A DNA stretch of 64,000 bases. Origin: Parvibaculaceae bacterium (GTDB lineage: Bacteria > Pseudomonadota > Alphaproteobacteria > Parvibaculales > Parvibaculaceae). The position numbers were made by a program, and so were the translations under genes. The stretch's first letter is position 1. Each line of letters opens with the position of its first letter. Under the pieces are notes generated by a model. The model did not search any database and was not told the DNA's origin. It saw only the letters and a program-made list of their open reading frames with translations. The stretch is from positions 62,001-126,000 of the forward strand of contig JAPWJY010000002.1 of assembly GCA_028283765.1 (NCBI GenBank). Direction: 5' to 3'. Below, piece by piece: positions 33,174 through 41,320 of this stretch.

Positions 33174-35519
33174 ATGAAATCCATTTCCCAGCGTATCGCC
33201 GAAGAACTGAGTGTCGAGGAGCGTCAGGTCACCGCCGCCATGGACCTGCTCGACGGCGGTGCGACCGTGCCCTTCATCGCCCGCTACCGCAAGGAAGTGA
33301 CCGGCGCGCTGGATGATTCCCAGTTGCGCGATCTGGAGGAAAGGCTGCGCTATCTGCGCGAGCTGGACGAACGCCGGGCCGCCATCCTGCAAAGCATCGA
33401 GGAGCAGGGCAAGCTTGACGACAGGCTGCGCGGGCTGATCGCCGCCGCTGACACCAAGGCCCGGCTGGAAGACATCTATCTGCCCTACAAGAGCAAGCGC
33501 CGCACCAAGGGCGAGATCGCCCGCGAGGCCGGGCTCCAGCCTCTGGCCGACGCCCTGCTGGGCGACACTACGCTGGACCCGCAAGCGGCGGCCGCCGCCT
33601 ATATCGACACAGACAAGGGCGTGGCGGACGCCGCCGCCGCGCTTGAGGGCGCGCGCGCCATCCTGTCGGAACGTTTCGCGGAGGATGCCGAACTGATCGG
33701 CTCCCTGCGCGAGGAGGTCTGGACACAGGGCCTGATCGTTTCCAGCGTCCGCGAAGGCAAGGAAGTGGAGGGCAACAAGTTCGCCGACTATTTCGACTTC
33801 AGCGAGCCGCTGACGAAGCTGCCCTCGCACCGCATCCTCGCCCTCTTCCGGGGCGAAAAGGAGGAGGCGCTTTCCCTGCGCATCCTCAGCGAGCCGGAAC
33901 CCGCCGAGCCAACGAAACTGCCCGGCGCGTGCGAGCGCCGCATCGCCCACCATTATGGCATCGCCGACCGGGGCCGCCCCGCGGACCGCTGGCTGCTTGA
34001 AACCGTGCGCTGGGCCTGGCGCACCAAGATCCAGCTTCACATCACCATGGACCTGCGGATGCGCCTGCGCACCCTGGCCGAGGACGAGGCGGTGAAAGTC
34101 TTCGCGGGCAATCTGCGCGATCTGCTGCTGGCCGCCCCGGCAGGCACCCGCGCCACGCTGGGGCTCGATCCGGGATTCCGCACCGGCGTCAAGGTGGCGG
34201 TCGTGGACGCCACCGGCAAGGTGGTCGATTCCTGCGCGATCTTCCCCCATGAGCCGCAGCGGCGCTGGGACGAGGCGCTTGCCGTGCTCGGCAGGCTTGT
34301 CCGCGCCCATCATGTGGACCTGATCGCCATCGGCAATGGCACCGCCTCGCGCGAGACCGACAAGCTCGCCGCCGACCTGATCAAACAGAACCCCGAACTG
34401 AAACTCACCAAGGTGGTGGTGTCCGAGGCCGGGGCGTCCGTCTATTCGGCCTCCGCCTTCGCTTCCGCCGAACTGCCGGATCTGGACGTCACCATCCGCG
34501 GCGCGGTCTCCATCGCGCGCCGCCTGCAGGACCCGCTCGCCGAACTGGTCAAGATCGATCCCAAATCCATCGGCGTCGGCCAGTACCAGCATGATATTGG
34601 CGAATACAAGCTGTCGCGCTCGCTCAACGCCGTGGTCGAGGATTGCGTGAACGCGGTCGGCGTCGACGCCAACACCGCCTCCGCGCCGCTGCTGGCCCGC
34701 GTCTCGGGCATCGGCGAGGGGCTCGCGGAAAACATCGTGCGCTATCGCGACGAGCATGGCCCGTTCCGCACCCGCTCGGCGCTGAAGAAGGTGCCGCGTC
34801 TGGGCGACAAGGCGTTCGAGCTTTGCGCCGGCTTCCTGCGCATCGCCCATGGCGAGGATCCGCTCGACGCCTCCGCCGTTCATCCCGAAGCCTATCCGGT
34901 AGTCCGCCGGATCATCGGGAAGACGGGCGACGACCTCAAGAACCTGATCGGCAACACCACGCGGCTTCGCAGCCTCGACGCCCGCGATTTCATCGATGAG
35001 AAATTCGGGGTGCCGACCGTGACCGACATTCTGCGCGAGATGGAAAAGCCGGGCCGCGACCCCCGCCCGGCGTTCAAGGCCGCGACCTTCATGGAAGGCG
35101 TCGAGAAAATCTCGGACCTGCGCCCCGGCATGATGCTGGAAGGGGTGGTGACCAATGTGGCCGCCTTCGGCGCTTTCGTCGATGTCGGCGTCCATCAGGA
35201 CGGGCTGGTCCATATCTCGATGATGTCATCGAGCTTCGTCAAGGACCCGCGCGACGTGGTCAAATCCGGCGATGTCGTGCGCGTCAAGGTGCTGGAGGTC
35301 GATCCCGCCCGCAAGCGCATCAGCCTCACCATGCGCATGAGCGATGAGGCGGCCCCGCCCCGCACCCCCGGAGCCGCCGCGCCGCAAAAGTCAGGCGCAC
35401 GGCCGCAGCAGGGCAATCCCCCGAAAAGGGTTGAGACAAGAATGGAAAAACCCGCGGACAATGCCGCCGGAGGCGCCCTTGCCGAAGCCCTGCGCCGGGC
35501 GGGCCTCGACCGGAAATAG
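33174..35519 (+). CDS. tex: Tex-family RNA-binding transcription accessory protein
   Basis: 781-residue cytoplasmic nucleic-acid-binding protein. The order is Tex N-terminal helices ([45 protein letters not shown]), a YqgF-like RNase H-fold domain ([26 protein letters not shown]), helix-hairpin-helix motifs ([32 protein letters not shown]) and a C-terminal S1 domain ([33 protein letters not shown]). A basic, proline-rich tail of ~60 residues follows. ATG 33174 with GGAAG upstream fits the usual Tex start; 33135 would add 13 proline-rich residues. Confidence 0.94.
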   Translation: MKSISQRIAEELSVEERQVTAAMDLLDGGATVPFIARYRKEVTGALDDSQLRDLEERLRYLRELDERRAAILQSIEEQGKLDDRLRGLIAAADTKARLEDIYLPYKSKRRTKGEIAREAGLQPLADALLGDTTLDPQAAAAAYIDTDKGVADAAAALEGARAILSERFAEDAELIGSLREEVWTQGLIVSSVREGKEVEGNKFADYFDFSEPLTKLPSHRILALFRGEKEEALSLRILSEPEPAEPTKLPGACERRIAHHYGIADRGRPADRWLLETVRWAWRTKIQLHITMDLRMRLRTLAEDEAVKVFAGNLRDLLLAAPAGTRATLGLDPGFRTGVKVAVVDATGKVVDSCAIFPHEPQRRWDEALAVLGRLVRAHHVDLIAIGNGTASRETDKLAADLIKQNPELKLTKVVVSEAGASVYSASAFASAELPDLDVTIRGAVSIARRLQDPLAELVKIDPKSIGVGQYQHDIGEYKLSRSLNAVVEDCVNAVGVDANTASAPLLARVSGIGEGLAENIVRYRDEHGPFRTRSALKKVPRLGDKAFELCAGFLRIAHGEDPLDASAVHPEAYPVVRRIIGKTGDDLKNLIGNTTRLRSLDARDFIDEKFGVPTVTDILREMEKPGRDPRPAFKAATFMEGVEKISDLRPGMMLEGVVTNVAAFGAFVDVGVHQDGLVHISMMSSSFVKDPRDVVKSGDVVRVKVLEVDPARKRISLTMRMSDEAAPPRTPGAAAPQKSGARPQQGNPPKRVETRMEKPADNAAGGALAEALRRAGLDRK

Positions 35520-35619
35520 ACCCATTCCGAAGAGGGTGGACAAGACCCGGTGGCGAGGCGTTTTATAGAAGAGCTACGGGAGGCGGTGTTCGCGCCTTCC
35601 GGCTGCCGGAGTGTTTTTG

Positions 35620-36819
35620 ATGCCTGACCTTTCGCCGCCCGCGCCCGTGGGTGGCCCTATCGCTGCCACGGTTTTCCTGAATTTCCTCTGTTATTTCGCC
35701 ATCGGCATTCCGCTCGCCGTGCTGCCGGGCCATGTGCTGGGGCTCGGCTATGGGCCGGTGATCGCCGGATTGACCATCAGCATCCAGTATGTCGCCACCT
35801 TTCTCAGCCGCCCCCACGCGGGCCGCATTTCCGACACCGTCGGTCCCAAGCACATCACGCAATGGGGTCTGATCGGCTGCACCCTCAGCGGGCTGGTGCT
35901 GCTGGCCTCGGGCTTCCTGTCCTCGCTGCCCATACTGGCGCTTGCCGTCCTCCTTGCCAGCCGGCTGCTGCTCGGCTTTGCGGAAAGCTGGGTCGCGACC
36001 GGCGCCATCACCTGGGCCATCGGCCGGACAGCACCTGAGCACACCGCGCAGGTCGTCTCCTGGAACGGCATCGCCACCTACGGCGGACTGGCGCTGGGCG
36101 CCCCGCTCGGCGTCGCCATCAACCAGACGCTGGGCTTTTCAGCCCTGGGCATCAGCATGTTCGCCCTCGGCCTTTTCGGCAGCGTGCTGGCCTGGAAATA
36201 TCCCCGCGTCTCCGTGATCGCGGGCGACCGGCTGCCCTTCGGGAACGTGTTCATGCGGGTTCTGCCCTGCGGCATGGGGCTGGCGCTGGGCGCCGTGGGC
36301 TTCGGCGCGCTCGCCACCTTCGTCACGCTCTTTTATGCAAGCAAGGGCTGGAGCCATCCGGCATGGGCGCTTTCCATGTTCGGCTTCACCTTCATCGCGA
36401 CGCGCCTCATTTTCGCCAACGCCATCAACCGTCATGGCGGCTTTCGCGTGGCCATCATCTCGACCAGCGTCGAATCGCTTGGCCTGCTGATGGTCTGGCT
36501 CGCCCCGGCCCCCTTGCTGTCGCTTCTGGGCGCGGGCCTGACAGGCATCGGCTTCGCCCTCGTCTTCCCGGCTCTCGCGGTCGAGGCCGTGCGGCTTGTG
36601 ACGCCCGCCAATCGCGGCGCGGCGCTGGGCCTTTATTCCGTCTTCGTCGATGTCTCGCTCGGCATCACCGGTCCCGTTGTCGGCCTCTTCGTCAACGGTT
36701 TCGGCTATCCTTCGGTTTTCCTCGTCGCGGCCATCGCAGCGCTGGCATCCACGTTGCTCTCCATCACTCTCTACCGCCAGACGAAAAGAGGCAGGCATCA
36801 TCCTGCCGGGTCAAGCTGA
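35620..36819 (+). CDS. MFS transporter (YfcJ/YhhS-like)
   Basis: 399-residue inner-membrane transporter with twelve predicted helices. The loop 2-3 segment QYVATFLSRPHAGRISDTVGPKH matches the YfcJ/YhhS group (arabinose-efflux-like MFS, drug or metabolite export). The second half begins near MRVLPCGMGLALGAVGFGALATFVTLFY. ATG 35620 begins the conserved part. It has no close regulator and its substrate is unknown. Confidence 0.87.
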   Translation: MPDLSPPAPVGGPIAATVFLNFLCYFAIGIPLAVLPGHVLGLGYGPVIAGLTISIQYVATFLSRPHAGRISDTVGPKHITQWGLIGCTLSGLVLLASGFLSSLPILALAVLLASRLLLGFAESWVATGAITWAIGRTAPEHTAQVVSWNGIATYGGLALGAPLGVAINQTLGFSALGISMFALGLFGSVLAWKYPRVSVIAGDRLPFGNVFMRVLPCGMGLALGAVGFGALATFVTLFYASKGWSHPAWALSMFGFTFIATRLIFANAINRHGGFRVAIISTSVESLGLLMVWLAPAPLLSLLGAGLTGIGFALVFPALAVEAVRLVTPANRGAALGLYSVFVDVSLGITGPVVGLFVNGFGYPSVFLVAAIAALASTLLSITLYRQTKRGRHHPAGSS

Positions 36820-37134
36820 AGCCGTTTGCGGAAAAAAATAAGATGTACAAAGACAGAATCCGGACAGAACGCCGCCCGGAAGATCGATATTTCACGGCGA
36901 AAGACCGGAAATATTGACAATACACAGATACCGTTCGTTATTCAGGCGGGAACACCGGAAAATCGTTCCCTCTTTATCCTGACTGTCCGCAAGACAACAA
37001 TCTCCTCTCATTCCACCGGGCAACCAGCCTTCAGGAGATGGATTGATATTGACTCCCCACAGCATCGTTTGATTGGATCGAACGATGATGCGGCTGTTGG
37101 GGAATAGTCCGTGCTGGAACATTGAGGGGACACA
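36820..37134. other. Gene-free AT-richer spacer with a structured leader
   Basis: 315 bases without a convincing gene; short frames here look random. A possible promoter is TTGACA (36915-36920), 17 bases, GTTATT (36938-36943). Near the 3' end, 37063-37069 pairs with 37081-37087 (7 bp), flanked by CCCC 37055-37058 against GGGG 37099-37102 and CAG/CTG pairs. That gives a long imperfect hairpin shortly before the start at 37135. Confidence 0.5.
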
Positions 37135-37554
37135 ATGCGCCATCTTAAAACGATCATTTTCTGCATAAGCGTCAGTTTCGCCCCGTTTGTCGTGGCGGCC
37201 GCTCATGCAGACACGGTGCAGCAGCAATGCGCCGATCAATGGAAAACAGACAAGGCCGCTGGCAAAATCCCTGACGGGACGAACTGGGCAAAATTCTACA
37301 GTGCCTGCGCCGCTCGGCTGAAAATGGCGTCCACGGGCAGCGCTGCATCGGCTGCAAGCGCGACATCCGGCACAACCGGCAAACCTCAAACTTCAGGGCA
37401 GCAGACCCCCGGACAGATCGCCGCCCACCAGCGCGTCAAGAAGTGCGGCGCGGAATGGCAGGAAAAGAAGGCTGCGAACAAGCTTCCGGCGGGCGCAAAA
37501 TGGCCCCAGTTCTGGAGCGAATGCAACACACGCCTGAAAGCGCAGGGAAACTGA
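37135..37554 (+). CDS. Secreted protein with two copies of a Cys-Trp repeat (uncharacterised)
   Basis: 139-residue exported protein; signal peptide of about 25 residues ends AAAHA-D. The mature part is two ~33-residue repeats joined by an Ala/Ser/Thr/Gln linker: repeat 1 near residues 32-63 (CADQW ... NWAKFYSAC ... RLK), repeat 2 near 102-135 (CGAEW ... KWPQFWSEC ... RLK). Both follow C-x3-W-x(12-13)-P-x4-W-x2-[FW]-x3-C-x3-RL. Each repeat probably forms its own disulfide. I do not know a function; single-copy relatives occur in rhizobia-like bacteria as hypothetical periplasmic proteins. It has a GAGGGGA ribosome site. Confidence 0.8.
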   Translation: MRHLKTIIFCISVSFAPFVVAAAHADTVQQQCADQWKTDKAAGKIPDGTNWAKFYSACAARLKMASTGSAASAASATSGTTGKPQTSGQQTPGQIAAHQRVKKCGAEWQEKKAANKLPAGAKWPQFWSECNTRLKAQGN

Positions 37555-37674
37555 TCCGTCACCCTGATTACACAGGATACGGATATTATCCCCGCATGTG
37601 ACGGAAATCCTGGCTGGCCGGATTATCCGTATAAATGCACAAACAGGCCCGCAAATTAAACAGGGAACGAACAG

Positions 37675-37974
37675 ATGGAGCAGATTCTCATCAACCTTTT
37701 AGCCGGGGCGGCCGCGGGCCATGCCACCGGCGCGGCAGCGCCGCAGGTCAGTCTGGGCGCCCTTGGCAACACCATCACCGGTCTGGTCGGCGGCGGCATT
37801 CTGGGACAGATCATCCCTCTTGTTCTGCCTCAACTCATCGCCGCCAGTCAGGGCGGCAGCCTCGATGTGCAGGCCATCCTGACGCAGGTCATCGGTGGCG
37901 GCGTGGGGGGCGCCATCCTGACGGCGGTAGTCGGCCTCATCAAGAACAGGATGGGCGGTACCAGCCAGTCCTAG
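37675..37974 (+). CDS. Small glycine-rich hydrophobic membrane protein (uncharacterised)
   Basis: 99 residues with glycine-zipper-like helices: LINLLAGAAAGHATGAAA, LGNTITGLVGGGILGQIIPLVLPQLIAA and VIGGGVGGAILTAVVGLIKNRMGG. No signal-peptide cleavage site is obvious; it is likely embedded in the inner membrane. Similar short 'hypothetical' proteins are frequent in Rhizobiales-like genomes. Coding character is good and codon use matches the neighbours. Its stop overlaps the end of the converging DUF1178 gene by 4 bases. Function unknown. Confidence 0.72.
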   Translation: MEQILINLLAGAAAGHATGAAAPQVSLGALGNTITGLVGGGILGQIIPLVLPQLIAASQGGSLDVQAILTQVIGGGVGGAILTAVVGLIKNRMGGTSQS

Positions 37975-38390
37975 TTCACCTTGCCGGGCGAGGACAGTTG
38001 CGGGAGCGGAGCAACCTCCACCCCCTCCTCGATCAGTTCGCGCGCCTCTTCGAGCGTGGCCTCGCCATAGATGCCGCGCTCGTCGGTCTCTCCATAATGG
38101 ATGCGCCGCGCCTCTTCGGCGAATCTGTCGCCAACATAATCCGCGTTCGCCTCGACATGCTTGCGCAGCTCGGCCACCATCCGGGCGAATTTTTCATAGC
38201 CTCCCCCGGTTCTGACGCGCTTGCCTGACGTCACCACGCTGGGCGCCATTATGGCCTTGCGCACCTCGCGGCTACCGCACATCGGGCAGGCAATGGTCTT
38301 TTCCCGCACCTGCTCGTCATGATCGCCCGAGGAACGGAACCAGGCGTCGAACTCATGGTCATGGTCGCACTGCAAGGCGTAACGGATCAT
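37971..38390 (-). CDS. DUF1178 family protein (putative zinc-ribbon)
   Basis: 139-residue cytoplasmic protein of the DUF1178 family, common in Alphaproteobacteria. The N-terminus IRYALQCDHDHEFDAWFRSS and the CPMC motif (residues 35-38) suggest a small metal-binding ribbon. The C-terminal half contains the family segment YVGDRFAEEARRIHYGETDERGIYGEAT. It overlaps the upstream amidase gene by 4 bases on the same strand, continuing the grxC-amidase operon. No function is established. Confidence 0.9.
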   Translation of the reverse strand: MIRYALQCDHDHEFDAWFRSSGDHDEQVREKTIACPMCGSREVRKAIMAPSVVTSGKRVRTGGGYEKFARMVAELRKHVEANADYVGDRFAEEARRIHYGETDERGIYGEATLEEARELIEEGVEVAPLPQLSSPGKVN

Positions 38391-39226
38391 GACGCGAACT
38401 CGCGATCATGGCCAAGACTCGGGATACGGCCGCGCGCGTCCTTCACCTTTTGCGGATCGATTTCGGCCAGAACAATCCCGGGCTCCGTGCCCGCCTCCGC
38501 GATCACCTCGCCCCAGGGCGCGACGATCAGGCTGTGCCCATAGGTTTCGCGGCCGTTCTCATGGCGTCCGCTCTGCGCCGGGGCGATCACATAAGCCCCG
38601 GTTTCGATGGCCCGCGCCCGCAACAGCACATGCCAGTGCGCCTCGCCGGTAGGGCGCGTAAAGGCTGACGGCACGCTGAGCAGACCGGCCCCCTTGTGCG
38701 CCAGCGCCCGGTAAAGCTGCGGAAAGCGCAGATCATAACAGACCGTGAGGCCCAGCCGGAGGGACGGCAGGTCCACCGTCACCGCTTCGGCCCCGGGCGC
38801 GAAATTGCGGCTCTCGCGATAGCTCTCGCCATTGCCGAGATCGACGTCGAACATATGAATCTTGTCGTACCGGGCGCGGACCTCACCATCCGGCCCAACC
38901 AGAAAGGACCGGTTGGCGAGCCTTTCCGGCGCGATCCGGATCGGAAGCGAGCCGATCAGCAGCCAGATGCCCTTCTCCCGGGCAAGCGTCCGCAATGCGG
39001 CCAGCGCGACATCATCTTCCTCGGGTCTGGTCTTTTCAAACAGGAGCGGGCGCTCCGCCTCCATCAGCGAGGTGTTCTCGGGCGTGGCGATGAAACTGGC
39101 CCCTGCCCCAGCCGCTTCGGCGATCAGGCTCGCCGCCGCCTCCACATTGCGGGCGACTTCGCGCCCGGAGCGGAGCTGGACGCAAGCCGCCACGAACCTG
39201 TCCCCGCTTTGGGCGATGGACGGCAT
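38387..39226 (-). CDS. Nit1/Nit2-type carbon-nitrogen hydrolase (amidase)
   Basis: 279-residue nitrilase-superfamily amidase. Triad: E50 in FIATPENTSL, K122 in RYDKIHMFDVD, C163 in LTVCYDLRFPQ. The KIHMFDVD and CYDLRFPQLYR motifs mark the Nit1/Nit2 branch, which hydrolyses deaminated glutathione or alpha-keto-acid amides (metabolite repair). ATG 39226 starts at MPSIAQSGDRF; the longer open frame above overlaps grxC out of frame and is not real. The position between grxC and the DUF1178 gene recurs in alphaproteobacteria and fits a glutathione-related repair role. Confidence 0.9.
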   Translation of the reverse strand: MPSIAQSGDRFVAACVQLRSGREVARNVEAAASLIAEAAGAGASFIATPENTSLMEAERPLLFEKTRPEEDDVALAALRTLAREKGIWLLIGSLPIRIAPERLANRSFLVGPDGEVRARYDKIHMFDVDLGNGESYRESRNFAPGAEAVTVDLPSLRLGLTVCYDLRFPQLYRALAHKGAGLLSVPSAFTRPTGEAHWHVLLRARAIETGAYVIAPAQSGRHENGRETYGHSLIVAPWGEVIAEAGTEPGIVLAEIDPQKVKDARGRIPSLGHDREFAS

Positions 39227-39228
39227 GG

Positions 39229-39486
39229 TCAGGCCGCCAGCAGCGGATCGAGCTTGCCCGCGCGGTCGAGCGCATGGAGGTCGTCGCAGCCGCCGACATG
39301 CTGCCCGTTGATGAAGATCTGGGGCACGGTGTACCCGCCATGGGCGCGCTTTTCCATTTCGGCCCGCAGGCCGGCATCCATGCCCACGTCGATTTCGCGG
39401 AACGAAACCTTCTTCTGGGTCAGCAGCGCCTTCGCCCTGAAACAATAGGGACACATCATCGTGGTATAGATTTCAACATCTGCCAT
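39229..39486 (-). CDS. grxC: Glutaredoxin 3 (GrxC)
   Basis: 85-residue dithiol glutaredoxin with active site CPYC (residues 12-15, in MMCPYCFRAKALL), the cis-proline TVPQIFINGQHVGGCDDL that binds glutathione, and normal length for GrxC. I use ATG 39486 (MADVEIY), with GGAG upstream; starting at 39498 would add four residues. It ends just before the amidase start, so the two are co-transcribed. It reduces protein disulfides with glutathione in the cytoplasm. Confidence 0.93.
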   Translation of the reverse strand: MADVEIYTTMMCPYCFRAKALLTQKKVSFREIDVGMDAGLRAEMEKRAHGGYTVPQIFINGQHVGGCDDLHALDRAGKLDPLLAA

Positions 39487-39520
39487 AGAAGACTCCAATC
39501 ATACGCGTCGGCACTTCCTA

Positions 39521-40300
39521 TCATATGATGGCTGTTTCGCCGGGAACAACCCGGGCGAGCGTCAGCACGCGCACCTCCGCCGCCCCTGCCCTTAGCAGCG
39601 CCCGGGTGCAGGCATCAACCGTCGCCCCGGTAGTCATGACGTCATCGACCAGAACGATCGTCTTGCCCGCCATCTCCGGCTTTTTCCGGGGATCGACGGC
39701 GAAAGCGCCCTGAACGTTGCGCTGGCGCTGGTTCCGCGTCAGCCCCACCTGCGCCTCGGTCGCCCGGATGCGATGCAGCAGACTGGTCCGGCAGGGAAGC
39801 CCGGACAGTTTCCCGATGCCCCGCGCCAGTTCCGCGGACTGGTTGAACCGCCGCCGGAACAGGCGCCAGCGGTGGAGCGGCACCGGCACCAGCAGATCCG
39901 CCCCTTTGAGGACATCCCCGCCGGCACGCACCATCCAGGGCGCGAAAGCCTCGGCGATCTCCATCCGGTCGCCATATTTCAGCCGGGAGACGAGCCTTGC
40001 GGCGAGGTCGCCATAGGCCAGCACGGCGCGCGCCGCCGCATAGGGAGGGGGCGAGGCGATGGCAAGCGCGCTCAGCGCGCCCGGCCCCGGATCGTAGCTG
40101 AAGGGCAGGCCCGTCACCGGGCAGAGCGGAGCCTCGATCCAGTGTGCCTTTGCCCAGCAGGCCGGGCAAAGCGTGCCCTGCCGCCCGGCGGCCTCTCCGC
40201 AGCCCGGACAAAGCGGCGGCAGCAGGACCTCGCGCAGCACCGCGGCAAGCCCTGTAAACCTGCGCCAGACGCCGATATGTATCTCCCCCGCCATCCTCAT
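39521..40300 (-). CDS. comF: ComF family protein (phosphoribosyltransferase-like, DNA uptake-related)
   Basis: 259-residue ComF homologue. The N-terminal zinc-ribbon-like cysteines are CPGCGEAAGRQGTLCPACW (residues ~31-49). The C-terminal phosphoribosyltransferase domain ends with the PRPP loop TIVLVDDVMTTGATVDACTRAL. The middle contains RRFNQSAELARGIGKLSG, a ComF hallmark. ComF is required for late steps of DNA transformation in competent bacteria, but most alphaproteobacterial copies are untested. It lies upstream of grxC on the same strand and diverges from the methyltransferase gene. Confidence 0.92.
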   Translation of the reverse strand: MRMAGEIHIGVWRRFTGLAAVLREVLLPPLCPGCGEAAGRQGTLCPACWAKAHWIEAPLCPVTGLPFSYDPGPGALSALAIASPPPYAAARAVLAYGDLAARLVSRLKYGDRMEIAEAFAPWMVRAGGDVLKGADLLVPVPLHRWRLFRRRFNQSAELARGIGKLSGLPCRTSLLHRIRATEAQVGLTRNQRQRNVQGAFAVDPRKKPEMAGKTIVLVDDVMTTGATVDACTRALLRAGAAEVRVLTLARVVPGETAII

Positions 40301-40354
40301 CCCCCGGTTTCACCATAGATGTTTTGGCGTCCGGCTGCCATGATGCGCGCCGTC

Positions 40355-41242
40355 ATGACAGCACCGTCTCACAGGATTTTCGACCGCAGGCTCGTCGCCC
40401 TGCGCCGGGCCCGCGCCGCAGCGAACTTCCCCGCCCACGCCTTCCTCGTCGAACGGGTGGCGGACGAAATCGCGGACCGTCTCGGCACCGTCAACCGCGA
40501 CTTCCCGCTGGCGCTCGATCTGGGCAGCCATCGCGGCATGTTGCGCGACGTGGCGCTTCCCCCGGGCAAGATCGGCATGCTGGTCGAGACCGACCTTGCG
40601 CCCGCCATGCTGCAGGGACGCGAAAGCCTGCGGGTAGCGGCGGACGAGGAAGCCCTGCCGTTCCGCGCGGCAAGCTTTTCGCTGGTGGTGAGCGCCCTTG
40701 CCCTGCACTGGACCAATGATCTGCCGGGCGCGCTGGTGCAGTTGCGCCGGACGCTGGCGCCTGACGGCCTCATGATCGCGGCGCTTTTCGGCGGCGAAAC
40801 CCTGTTCGAGCTGCGCACCGCGCTTTCGGAAGCTGAAATCGAATGCGAGGGGGGCCTGTCGCCCCGTATTTCGCCGATGGCGGATGTGCGCGACATGGGC
40901 AGCCTGTTGCAGCGGGCGGGCTTCGCCCTTCCCGTCATGGATGTCGACCGGGTCAAGGTCACCTATGCCGATATGATCGGCCTCATGCGGGAATTGCGCG
41001 CCATGGGCGAAACCAACGCCCTCATCGAGCGCCGCCGGGCGCCCTTGCGACGGACCACCCTCATCCGGGCCGCCGAGATTTATCAGGACCGGTTCGGCCT
41101 GCCCAACGGGCGCATCCCCGCCACCTTCGAAATCCTGTTCGCCACCGGCTGGGCCCCCCATGACAGCCAGCAGAAGCCGCTGAAGCCCGGCAGCGCGACC
41201 GCCCGGCTGGAAGAGGCCCTGAAGAATATGGACAAGCCCTGA
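40355..41242 (+). CDS. Class I SAM-dependent methyltransferase (BioC/NDUFAF5-like)
   Basis: 295-residue methyltransferase-fold protein. The N-terminal IFDRRLVALRRARAAANFPAHAFLVERVADEIADRL and the SAM loop LALDLGSHRGML (residues near 50-61) match the BioC-like group that includes mitochondrial NDUFAF5. LHWTNDLPGALVQLRRTLAPDGLMIAALFGGETLFELR is the conserved core after it. ATG 40355 starts at the conserved sequence; 40319 would add 12 residues. It diverges from comF. In mitochondria NDUFAF5 hydroxylates an arginine of complex I; whether this bacterial protein does so is inference. Confidence 0.86.
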   Translation: MTAPSHRIFDRRLVALRRARAAANFPAHAFLVERVADEIADRLGTVNRDFPLALDLGSHRGMLRDVALPPGKIGMLVETDLAPAMLQGRESLRVAADEEALPFRAASFSLVVSALALHWTNDLPGALVQLRRTLAPDGLMIAALFGGETLFELRTALSEAEIECEGGLSPRISPMADVRDMGSLLQRAGFALPVMDVDRVKVTYADMIGLMRELRAMGETNALIERRRAPLRRTTLIRAAEIYQDRFGLPNGRIPATFEILFATGWAPHDSQQKPLKPGSATARLEEALKNMDKP

Positions 41243-41320
41243 CTATGGAAGAAAATCTGCCATCCGCCTGATCCTGCGCTAGCATCAGGAACCGGAAATA
41301 ATGCAGAGCGTTCTCCACCT

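Noticed and set aside
36826-37107. Small plus-strand open frame in the spacer before the Cys-Trp repeat protein
   Set aside because: Composition is random-looking, it has no ribosome site and it crosses the structured leader.
39227-39454. Apparent N-terminal extension or fusion of the Nit-type amidase
   Set aside because: It overlaps grxC out of frame and has no family similarity. ATG 39226 begins the conserved amidase sequence.
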